A stretch of DNA of 31,447 bases. It comes from Sphaeroforma arctica JP610. Lineage: Eukaryota > Opisthokonta > Ichthyosporea > Ichthyophonida. How positions within the stretch are numbered: the first letter of the stretch is position 1; each line of letters begins with the position of its first letter. Positions 22,574 to 31,447 of the stretch are shown here, in pieces. Below the pieces are notes generated by a model. That model did not search any database. It saw only the letters and a list, made by a program, of their open reading frames with translations, and had not been told where the DNA came from. The stretch is taken from NCBI RefSeq assembly GCF_001186125.1, contig NW_014040489.1, positions 35,641-67,087 of the forward strand, read 5' to 3'. The position numbers and the translations under genes were made by a program.

Positions 22574-24140
22574 CCATTCTAGTGTCGCCGACAGAACACG
22601 CCTTTTTACGTAGCGTATTCCCGAACTCGATAATATACGCAGCACTGACAGAACATCGATTGTTGCATATTTTTTTTGGTCTTTATTCAGATCACAACGC
22701 TGAGCCCGATCACCCAGCCTTATGTTGTCTGGCTTGGGTATAGTTTTACCTAAGGTATGGATGCATATGTTAGTAAGGCTCATCATGCGCTGTGTATTAG
22801 GCACAAATCCAATGATTTTGGCGTATGTGGTGAGCTCCAGTGTATCATCGAGTCGTGATCCAAAATCGGTTTCAAACTTTGTAGCATCACCGTTGATATG
22901 AACGCCATAAAGTAGACTCTTGCCATGTACCGATGTATTATCTCTCGACCTTGGATTGCATAGTAGGCTCGTTAATCCTGAACCGGGTTTCCGTGCACAA
23001 GCCGTGCAAATGAAAGTAGAACATCTATCTGAATTAAAGCTATCCGATGTGCTTTCCTTTCCGCCACTGACATGTGCACAAGCTTTTTGGAGCTGGAGTA
23101 CATTCTGTGTCACACACGATCGTCGCACCATCGCGGATATAATCTACAATTTTGAGTACTGCAAGCTCAGACTCCTGGTTATTGCATATGTATTGGGTAT
23201 TACTTACTTCCAAGTTGCAATCAGCTAGTTTTAAATTGGGATATTTCTTTGTATGAGGCTGATTTACCGGTATCAAATCTATAAACGCCTCGAAATCCTT
23301 AGTTTTGCAACACTGATCCGAATACAGGAAAATTGGTTTCTTCCAGCCATTTTCGGCACACTGCTCCACATACTGCCGATACATTGGCTGTATGAATTAT
23401 TTGCTCTCTTGAAATACGGGATGACTACATACAATCATACCTAGCTCTTGCATCAGTGTACCTAAACCCAACACGGAGCACTCGTTGTATTCATACACAC
23501 CACGTGTTGTCTTGTAGTATACATCGAATTTGAATATCTGTCCTTCGACTTTGGATAGGCAGAACTTCATACAATCTTCCTGTTGCCGTATGTAGCTACT
23601 AAACAACTTAGAATGCACCATAGAATCGAATGTCCTTGGTCTGCATTGTAATGGTATGCGCAACACCATCGTCTTAATAGGGGTATGGTGACCAGGTAAA
23701 CATTTTATACTCCTTTGCTCCTTCTCCCCAGATCTCAGCCACGGGATGGTTTCCTGTAGTTAGCCAGGGAGTTGTTTTGTAATATGTGGGACTGTTCCTC
23801 TAAAGTAATATTGTCTACGGCTCGTGTCCCTTTTGTTGTTCTGTTTGTTTTCCCCTTTGCATGCAGCACGTACGTATCTATTGTAAATGATATACTCCGT
23901 GCTTCTGAGAATCTGTATTGCTCTCGCTGCGTAGCCATTCGACAGCAGGTTGTGCCCACACTCATTCGGGCACTGGTAGTGATAAAACAATCATCAGCAT
24001 ATTCCTGAGATTCGTCAGAGTTCCCTATGCCGTCACCGTCGGCTTCAAAATCATCCTCGAACAGGTTATCATCAAGTGGTGGGTCTGCGTCGTTTGTGAT
24101 CAATCCATAGCTGCCCGTGTAATAGCCGGGCTTCCACATT
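22574..24140 (-). pseudogene. Zinc-ribbon/DDE transposase fused to a WRN-like 3'-5' exonuclease, decayed
   Basis: On the minus strand an acidic N-terminal stretch (DDNLFEDDFEADGDG) is followed by a CPNECGHNLLSNGYAARA zinc ribbon like DUF6729. The DDE core has GQIFKFDVYYKTTRGV and PIFLYSDQCCKTKDF, each with a candidate catalytic Asp. Then comes an exonuclease of the WRN/DEDD type: TIVCDTEC (Asp-x-Glu), GVHINGDATKFETDFG, LTTYAKIIGF, GKTIPKPDNIRLGD and QKKYATIDVLSVLRI, in family order. Frame changes near 23975 and 23080 and an in-frame stop near 23397 mean this copy is dead. R1 and a 91-bp duplication interrupt its 5' end. Domain calls are from motifs. Confidence 0.68.
24025..24116. repeat. Direct repeat A flanking R1 copy 1
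   Basis: CTATGCCGTC through ATAGCTGCCC, nearly the same as 24879-24969. Both encode the GSY-x-LITNDAD stretch of the transposase-exonuclease N-terminus on the minus strand. Confidence 0.88.
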
Positions 24141-24876
24141 AGACTCTATGTTGTAAACGTACTCTTAAGCAGTACGTAAATTATAAACGTATTCTTAATA
24201 GTACGAGGAACTTAAGTTTCCTAATTGGGTTTTAACGGTTTTATTAATTAATACCTTCTCCATTTTACATATCAGATATTTGGACAAGGCCATTAAAAGG
24301 CTCCGGTAAAATACCAAACATAAGATTTGGTCTAGTTCTATTAATAGAACTATATCTACTTTCCAAATCTATTTATATCTGAATACTTCGGTAGCGAGAT
24401 GGCTCAACCGAATATAGGTTTCTAGGGACTATTAGCGTTACCTAGTTTAACCTCCGTTCAGCCAACCAGATGTGCCAGTCTGATGAAGGCTAAGTCGTTG
24501 ATTCTTGATAAGTGGCAAGTTATTGGTTAATGCACTAACTATGGACATCAATAATTTTTCTTTTCTTTTCTTTTCTTTTTTTCTAAAGATCGGATTTTAT
24601 GAGTCTTTCGGATTCGCCCCAACGAAACATACCATAGTTTCTAATAGAGCGACAACGAAACACTAAATAAAATCCCTTCGGCGAAAACAGTACTGAGAGG
24701 ATTATATATAGGCAATGTCTCGGCCTCACAATACCTCAAAGTATTGCTGTTTTCACGAGGTATACCTAACTTTATCAAAAGACTCATTTCGTTCATTTAC
24801 TTCGAATTTCACGATACTTAGACTTAACCTACGCGTTTAATTACTCTAAGGCGTTAATATCGCCTTGATAGACCGA
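24118..24876 (+). repeat. R1 repeat, copy 1 (759 bp)
   Basis: Starts TGTAATAGCCGGGCTTCCAC and ends GATAGACCGA; non-coding. It holds AACGTACTCTTAAGCAGTAC-type short repeats near its start and a TTTTC run at 24557-24590. It is closely similar to 29176-29927. The TG start and insertion into genes would suit a solo LTR, but the end is not CA and no short target duplication is clear. Confidence 0.88.
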
Positions 24877-24878
24877 GT

Positions 24879-25070
24879 CTATGCCGTCATCATCTGCTTC
24901 AAAATCACCCTCGAACAGGTTATCATCAAGTTGTGGTCTGCGTCGTTTGTGATCAATTCATAGCTGCCCTCATCTTCTATTTCAGTATCGACAAGCTGTT
25001 GTTCTCGGTAGACGTTAATCCCCAGCTGAAACGATACAAACAGGGAGGAAGGCAATACTGACAATCTATT
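24879..25070 (-). pseudogene. Second 5' piece of the transposase-exonuclease gene, with direct repeat B (24879-24969)
   Basis: The minus-strand frame reads QLGINVYREQQLVDTEIED, then GSYELITNDAD. The latter repeats the start of the gene body beyond R1, so this looks like the original 5' coding end cut off by the insertion. TATCGTTTCAG before CTGGGGATT is a possible splice acceptor. Confidence 0.55.
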
Positions 25071-25410
25071 TAAGGCTAAGGTCGGTGTTGCGCGGACTCG
25101 AATAAAAAGGAATTAAATATATAGAAATTCATGACCGAAATGATTTCACTATTTCAAAAAGAAAGAACTGTTGTCTTACCTGAAATAACAACTGACAAAA
25201 TATATCGGATAAGAAAGTGTATAAATTGCCCTGGATAACTGGAAAACCAATCAACTCAAGACTATAACAAAAAAAACCAATAGTTTGTCTAAAGTTACAA
25301 AACAATTCACCAAAGGGTCGATTTGAAATGAACTATTCTCGAAAGCCAGACGTATTCAGCTTTCTGAGATATATACTTTCAAGGATGAATAGAAAAGATA
25401 AAACTTAGAC
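24998..25410 (-). repeat. Right copy of the inverted duplicated segment
   Basis: Reverse complement of 10681-11130, with shared words such as AAATTGCCCTGGATAACTGG and CTGTTGTTCTCGGTAGAC. It runs into Copia sequence at 25490, as the left copy does, so the junction itself was duplicated. Confidence 0.8.
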
Positions 25411-25489
25411 TTCTACATCTATGCAGTAGAAAGTGCTCTAAACCATTTACCTATTCAGTTGTAACAGTATGCGATTGTGGGCAATCTTC

Positions 25490-27484
25490 CATGTTGTAGA
25501 TTTGGTATTATCTTAGTTGGAAGTGTGGTCACTGTCAACTGAAAGTTAGGCGTGAAATGTATGTCCTTACTATATGTGATACCCAGTTTGCTTGTTCCTG
25601 ACAAGTATCGCAAATCTCGTTTGGTGGCTTGTAAGTGGCTTTCAATCGGTGCGATTTAATAGCGTCCGAGTAGGACAGCTATGAGTGATATATCCGGCCG
25701 CGTAACCTCGGCGTGCTAGGTATCGTAAGCATCTTACAATGTATTGATAATCTTTGACATCAGTTGAGTTGTCATTAATATTCGGTTCCAATGCAAGGAG
25801 CCCGAGATGCATTGCATTCCAGTAGCATATGTCGAATTGTTCAAGGAGATCTGGTGTGTACTGGCCCTGTTGTATACTGACCTAACTCTGGACATCCAAA
25901 TTAACTTTTCAGTTTGAGACACTAACCGGGCTAGCCCCTATCTGCGGTGTCCCATTGTGATGTCATGGCTTGAGTGATAGCCTTCGCATTGGCTTTTAAC
26001 TGGTAATCAAACTTTTCGTCCAAATGTACAAATGATCCAACAGAGTGTTTTCTATTCATTACCTCGTCATTGTTGGTTGTCGTGAGTAAACTGTCAATGA
26101 AGAACTCGACCATTTTTGTATGATAAGCAAATTCTATGATAGGTCATTTCCTTCTTTTGTAGATTCGCAGATTTGATGTTGTATTACATTCAGCTACATT
26201 TGCCGTTACCATCCGATTGCACTGCTCAGCAACAATTTTCTGGAGCAAAGTAAACGGTTTCAATATTGAATTATAGGTTCCTTCGTTACAGTGTTTTGGC
26301 AGCACTTCGTTTGGAAGATAAGTCCCTCTGGCGATAGTTCCTAGTAGGGTCTCCTTCAATAGCGGCTTTGCTGTTTTAAAAAAAGCTTCACTACGGAAGA
26401 TGCAGTTTGTGGTGTTTCTTCTTTGGTATACTTATCGTAGTCGAAGTCTGGTTTAGTCATGATCTTCATTTTGTTGACAACTACAGTTTTTGCCTCGCTG
26501 ATGCGCAGAACCTCATCAGCATTGATGAACTTTTCTTAAGTGGAAATCGACTCCACCAGTATACCAAAAAAAAACTGAAGTGTCTGTTGTGTCTCTTTTC
26601 GACATATTTTGTGTCTGATCGCAGTGATTATCTGATTAAGTATATTGGGTACTGTTGTTGTTGTCACAATTGTATTCAGAGCGGAACTGTTGATACCATA
26701 GCTCATCGGATTAGGGTAAGCCATATAGTGCCTTGATACTTTGCATAAGACGGTTTTGTTTCCGTTTCAGTAATTTTTGTTGAACTAGGGAAAGATGTTG
26801 GTTTAGTAGATGGTAGCCTTTGGGTGCACGCATATACACTGGCTCTTCGAGCCCGCTGGTCAGGTAAGCATTTGGCGTGTCGTACTGGCGGACGGTCATA
26901 TTCGTATGAGGCGTCTTTGTTGACAGCTAGCGCACAACAACGAGTATAGTCCGCTCCTTGAATGGTGGACCAGGCGGCAACGGTGAGTCGGCTCTTCAGT
27001 CCAACTGTAATTCCGTTGTCGTTCCGTTTTTCAACAAAAACCCATTTTGTATTGAATGTAGTCTTGTCAGGTGATTTTTTTGTTAGAGTGTAATGTAGTA
27101 GACTTTAAATAAGTGCAAATATATCTAAAGAATGGTGCGTTCGAATGAATTTATCTATAATCTCACTCTCAGTTATAAGCTGATGGTGTTTGTACTGGTG
27201 TTCAACCGCTTGGGTTGGCCGGGGTAAAAGCTCATATGATGAGTATGAGAAACCTTATGCAGAACACTTTGGTACCCTGTTATATTTTTAGAAATAAATA
27301 TATCACATTTTTTTGATACGTGCTCTCAGTCTCGGACATCGGCTCTCGGCTGGTGGCCAATAGAATAATCTGACTTACCCACCAATACATATATTAATTT
27401 GAGAACAAGTCCAAATTACTCTCGGGCTGACGGCGGAAAACATTATTTACGTATTTAGAAATACGTCTACTCCTGTAGTCTGTC
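25490..27484 (-). mobile_element. Second Copia fossil: LTR joined directly to RT/RNase H remains
   Basis: On the minus strand an LTR (27484 down to 27081) is followed at once by RT sequence: FNTKWVFVEKRNDNGITVG, GLEEPVYMRAPKGYHLL and IKALYGLP, then QGQYTPDLLEQFDICYW and DISLIAVLLGRY near 25690. Gag and integrase are absent and no second LTR is seen. It is a rearranged, broken and old copy of a family close to the 13.3-20.3 kb element. Confidence 0.78.
27081..27484 (-). repeat. Copia LTR, minus strand (404 bp)
   Basis: Read on the minus strand it starts TGACAGACTACAGG and ends CTCTAACA. It shares CGTCAGCCCGAGAGTAATTT, CTTGTTCTCAAATTAATAT and the CATAAGGTTTCTCATACT block with the LTR at 13323-13762. 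Confidence 0.8.
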
Positions 27485-27656
27485 AGTTTGGACCAAAGTG
27501 AGTGCTGGCCTCGCGATGGCAGGGTATTATACGGGGTAAGTTAGGTGGTGGTATGTCACAAGTGTGTGGGAGGCGGGAATGTCAAGTGACGTAAGCAAAA
27601 TCTGAAATTGCCAATAATTCAAAGGAGTCAACGAAATGCATCCCAGTTTGTAAAGA

Positions 27657-27877
27657 TCGGATTCTTAAGCAGATATTAACTTCTTAAAGCTGGAAAGTAT
27701 TGAAGTATCTTAGAGTTTATATAAAAAAAGTGAATTAAACGAGAGTAGTCCAATAATAAAGTTAGGTTATGCCTCGTGAAAATAGCAACACTACGGGGGA
27801 TTAAAAAGCTGAGATCTTGCCTATATGGATCCGCCCAGTACTGATTTCTTCGGAGATATTTTATTTATCATTTCGTA
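27657..27877 (-). repeat. R1 repeat, copy 3: worn, inverted, partial
   Basis: Starts TCGG, the complement of the R1 end CCGA, and follows the reverse complement of R1 (GATATTAAC, AAAGTTAGGT, CCTCGTGAAAA, TTGCCTATAT) for about 220 bp before the match fades. Its start supports the R1 right boundary seen in the other copies. Confidence 0.65.
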
Positions 27878-28730
27878 TATATTATTTACACTTCCCCATA
27901 TTTTATTTTCACTTCCCTATATTTTATTTTCAGCAAGAACCTTTTGACATATCTTTAAACTCTAAAACGCCATTTAAATTACCCCAATGTCACCAATGTA
28001 AAAATAAAGACGGAAATCTGAAAGTTTTCCAGACCCCGTCTGATTGACTCAGTCCCGAACCAAAGTCCGAAAAAGAAACCCCCAATTTATTTTCTGGGGC
28101 CCCCAGGTTGTGTTGCCTGGCGAAATTTCGGTGCAGGATGCACCTTCCCTCACCCGGAGACTGGGCAAGCATGCTTGAGAGCGAGTCTAAACGAATATAG
28201 CCATTTGACATTAAAGTATAATATTAAGTTGAAAAAGGGCCGATGTGCCTTGAAAGTTGCACTTTCGTTTTCACAGGAGGAACATAGGTGCATTTTTTAA
28301 CGTTTATATATATATATAAATTTTACTCGAGACTATTAGTACGTAAATGACGCCACACCCCCTTTAACGGAAAAATATGTGACCTTTTACATACTGTTAA
28401 TCAGCGAGCGACGAATTTTGTCTCCTATGTTGCACAGCAGTAAAAACCAGGTCGCTCCCGGGTACTAGTTTGTATGGGTCGCAACATAATTCTTTTATTT
28501 TTGATATTAACCCAAAATCGATTATCTCGACGAATTTGGGCTCTATATGAGTAGGGGAGATATAATCAACGGATAAAATTTTGAAATCGACCTTATAAAA
28601 AAACAGGGTTTGACCAAAAAGTCGTTTCTCAATCCGGGACTTTTGGATCACTATATTGACTATACTAAAACCCTATACACACAGTATATGTACACGTACA
28701 CTAACTATAAACTTATAGTAACATATACGT
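27878..28730. other. No supported gene; hairpins and AT-rich repeats upstream of the last transposase
   Basis: A tandem of CATATTTTATTTTCACTTCC-like units lies at about 27890-27935. Two overlapping small hairpins occur near 28096-28121: CTGGGG/CCCCAG, then CCAGG/CCTGG. A minus-strand frame at 28397-28651 has no recognisable motif. The stretch probably includes the 5' flank of the transposon that follows. Confidence 0.45.
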
Positions 28731-28743
28731 AGTGCTCAGGACA

Positions 28744-30868
28744 ATGAGAAGACCACGTAAGACAAGCAGAACAACATCCAAAATTTTCAACGACAAGATC
28801 ATAACGGACGATACAGGACAATTCACAAGTCAAAACAAGATCGCTGATGGCAAAGATAAGAACTACGATCCATCTTTGACATCAGATTCTTCGACACCAG
28901 ATGGTGAAGAGCACAAGACACCCAAAAGCAGCAGGTACGTACACAGACACACAGATACAATAGTCGATTCGGTTCAAAGGCAGTTACACTTAAAATATCA
29001 AAGAGTAGTAAGTTCCGAAATTCAGATTCATCAAGAAAATGTAGAGTAACTACAACAATCGATGCATCAGATGGTGACGCACCACGGCCCGTACGTAAGG
29101 TAGCTATATGTAATTATACAATGGATTCTAGCTCTATAAGCAGTTCTGAATCTATTTCCGAGATGGATATCGATGTGTAATAGCCGGGCCTCCACATTAG
29201 ACTATGTTATAAACGTACTCTTAAGCAGTACGTAAATTATAAACGTACTCTTAATAGTACGAGGAACTTAAGTTTCCTAATTGGGTTTAAACGGTTTTAT
29301 TAATTAATACCTTTTCCATTTTACATATCAGATATTTGGACAAGGCCATTAAAAGGCTCCGGTAAAATACCAAACATAAGATTTGGTCTAGTTCTACTAA
29401 TAGAACTATATCTACTTTCCAAATCTATTTATATCTGAATACTTCGGTAGCGAGATGGCTCAACCGAATATAGGTTTCTAGGGACTATTAACGTTACATA
29501 GTTTATCCTCCAATCAGCCAACCAGATGTGCCAGTCTGATGAAGGCTAAGTCGGTAATTCTTGATAAGTGGCAAGCTATTGGTTAAGGCAATAACTAAAT
29601 ACATCAGGAGTATTTTTTTCTTTTTTCTTTTCTTTTCTTTTTTTCTAAAGATAGGATGTTATGCGTCTTTCGGATTCGCGCCAACGAAACATACCATAGT
29701 TTCTAATAGAGCGACAACAAAACACTAAATAAAATCCCTTCGGCGAAAACAGTACTGAGAGGATTATACATTAGCCTCACAATCCCTCAGAGTATTGCTG
29801 TTTTCACGAGGCATACCTAACTTTACTAAAAGACTCATTTCGTTTATTTACTTTGAATTTCGCGATACTTAGATTTTACCTACGCGTCTAATTACTCTAA
29901 GAAGTTAGTATCGCCTCGATACACCGAAATCTTACAGATGAAAGTTTCTTTCCCGTAGCCGTACGGAGACCTGTACATAATGGTACTCTGCGACAGCAAC
30001 AGCGCATACGTAGAGTATTGCGAATGGCAATTAAAAAGAATCGAATGCAGTCACTAGAAGAGTACGGGTTTACACGCAAAGACACAATAATTGAGGGCGC
30101 AGAACAATCTCAAAGCGATATAGAGACGTGTACTTGTGGTAATATAGACTCATTGGATTGCGTATGTACCTGTCCATCTGACAATGCAGTTTACGTAAAG
30201 AAGTTCTTGCAGAGAAGAGGCTAGACAATTACAGAAGAAAGTCAACGTTATCCCATGCAGGACGTGATAGAATATTTAGTATTCGCCAGTACTTAGTGCG
30301 GTGCTCACAACTAGGGTGCTCTGCTACACGTGGTCAAAGATGCAGGCGTCTACAGATGTTACACAACTTATGTATGCCGACAATGGTGAAGAAGTCAAGA
30401 AGAATAGAGCGGGCATCATTCGAACAGATACGTTTCGTTGGCTGCGGTCAGGTGTTATATGGCCAACAGATACGAGAGGCCAAGTGAGGGAACGAGCGAT
30501 CCCTATCTGTAAAAAAAGTATCCTGGTACGCAAGTTCAGTTCATATTCGATAGCAGCACAGGTCATACCTGTGTTGCGCCAGACGCCCTGAAAGTAGAAA
30601 ACATGAACTCTGGCCCTGGTCCTTACAAAGGTTCCAAGAAAACCGCAATGAACGACGCTACTAGATCACGAGCAGGTTGCAATGATTGTATGAAGTGTAC
30701 TTTACACCATGAAGCAGATTTTCAAGAATGCAAGTCTTTATTAGAAGAATTGTGCGATGAGGCTGGATATCTTTGTATGTTTTATCCCAAGTATCATTGT
30801 GAGTGTAACTACATTGAACACTACTGGGGTAATGTGAAAGTACATACACGTAAGAATTGTTTGTGATA
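28744..30868 (+). pseudogene. IS630/Tc1-superfamily-like DDE transposase gene, interrupted by R1
   Basis: The catalytic end is clear at 30510-30868. QVQFIFDSSTGHTCVAPDAL with NSGPGPYKG corresponds to the FD-x-SS-x-H ... DAL ... MN-x-GPGG box of a transposase family common in fungi and other eukaryotes. AGYLCMFYPKYHCECNYIE followed by HYWG is its YPKFHCELN-x-IE box with the last catalytic Glu. The N-terminal part is basic then Ser-rich (28744-29175: RRPRKTSRTTSKIF, SSSISSSESISEMDID), is cut by R1, and resumes at 29930-30223 (RQQQRIRRVLRMAIKKNRM). A frame change near 29000 and stops between 30223 and 30510 show decay. The superfamily is likely; the exact family is not certain. Confidence 0.65.
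29176..29927 (+). repeat. R1 repeat, copy 2 (752 bp)
   Basis: Same orientation and ends as copy 1 (TGTAATAGCCGGGCCTCCAC to GATACACCGA), with scattered substitutions and small gaps. It separates two coding parts of the IS630-like transposase gene. Unlike copy 1 it has no long flanking duplication. Confidence 0.88.
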
Positions 30869-31447
30869 CCGATAGTGGATTCGTTGAGTTTTTCCAATTT
30901 TTATTTATGTTTTTAGTTGATTGACATGTTTGATATATTTTTTTGTTATATAGACAAACGGCCTATCGAAGTGCTATGCAACACTCACGATGATAAAATA
31001 TATCAGCCCAAGGTTATACACACAGATCATAAGGGTATGTGTATCGCACCTACTTTTCTCGCTTCCCTATACTACGATACCACTTTCCAAGAGGTGTAGC
31101 TAATCTTAACTGTTCTGAGAAAAGTAAGTTTTAGATCAGTGATGCAAGTACAATCAGATTGCAATGATTGTTTATACTGATCAGGTTTGTGCATATTGGC
31201 AGATGCAACACGGGCGGTTGAGTGGGTGCTGTCGAATAATCTATGCGCTATCGATACCTCACACACGGTATAACACATAGACGGTACTTTCTATATTACA
31301 AATTTCTAACAACAAACGGAATCTTTCCTCGCCCGGGGGGTTTCAAGCGAATCCAACTGCTTTCAGAAAATGTTGAACTGCCCAACACTGATATATGTAA
31401 ACTTCGATGGAAATTACTAGGTTTCAAACTATATTAAACTAAAATAC
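30869..31447. other. Right edge, no supported gene
   Basis: A frame at 30917-31097 reads DKRPIEVLCNTHDDKIYQP after a TTTTTTTGTTATATAG acceptor-like site. It could be the transposase's last exon or the next element, but no motif decides this. A transposon end could not be found before the window closes. Confidence 0.35.

Noticed and set aside
24118-24876. R1 as a tRNA-derived SINE
   Set aside because: TAGCGAGATGG resembles an A box only loosely, no B box follows, and there is no A-rich tail.
28060-28200. Hairpin-rich stretch as a small nuclear or 5S RNA
   Set aside because: No conserved box of U1-U6 or 5S RNA was recognisable; only short stems.
24118-29927. R1 copies 1 and 2 as the two LTRs of a single 5.8-kb element
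   Set aside because: The sequence between them holds pieces of three other elements in mixed orientation, each R1 copy separately interrupts a transposase gene, and no shared target duplication is seen.

Overview
This is a window of nuclear DNA from a eukaryote with spliced genes. The left 6.9 kb holds the 3' part of one host gene. Its exons are GC-richer than the surroundings, it has GT-AG introns of about 0.4-0.8 kb, and most introns carry microsatellites. The protein matches the C-terminal part of the XMAP215/Dis1/ch-TOG (CKAP5) microtubule polymerase family. This gene style would suit a unicellular holozoan such as an ichthyosporean, but that is only an inference.

The right 24 kb (about 7.8-31.4 kb) is a graveyard of nested mobile elements. 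In order: a decayed spliced DDE-type transposase gene (7846-9193, +); a Copia reverse transcriptase/RNase H scrap joined to non-coding sequence (9868-11130, +); a poorly readable stretch (11131-13317); a nearly full-length but broken Ty1/Copia LTR element (13323-20257, +) with a 5-bp target duplication; a stretch with one unassigned GC-richer frame (20263-22570); a zinc-ribbon/DDE transposase fused to a WRN-like 3'-5' exonuclease (22574-24140, -); a second Copia remnant whose LTR abuts RT (25490-27484, -); and an IS630/Tc1-superfamily-like DDE transposase (about 28744-30868, +).

Two repeats link these pieces. A ~755-bp element, here called R1, sits intact inside both right-hand DNA transposase genes (24118-24876 and 29176-29927), and a worn inverted third copy lies at 27657-27877. 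One R1 copy is bracketed by a ~91-bp direct duplication of the transposase gene. Separately, the Copia-scrap-plus-non-coding segment at 9868-11130 recurs inverted at 24998-25745, so two related arms face each other across the large Copia element and the transposase-exonuclease gene.

The most unusual items are the transposase-exonuclease fusion, the R1 insertions with the oversized flanking duplication, and the Copia element whose two LTRs differ in their 5' halves although the same 5-bp target repeat flanks them. No tRNA, rRNA or CRISPR array was recognised. All family calls come from reading motifs, not from database searches.
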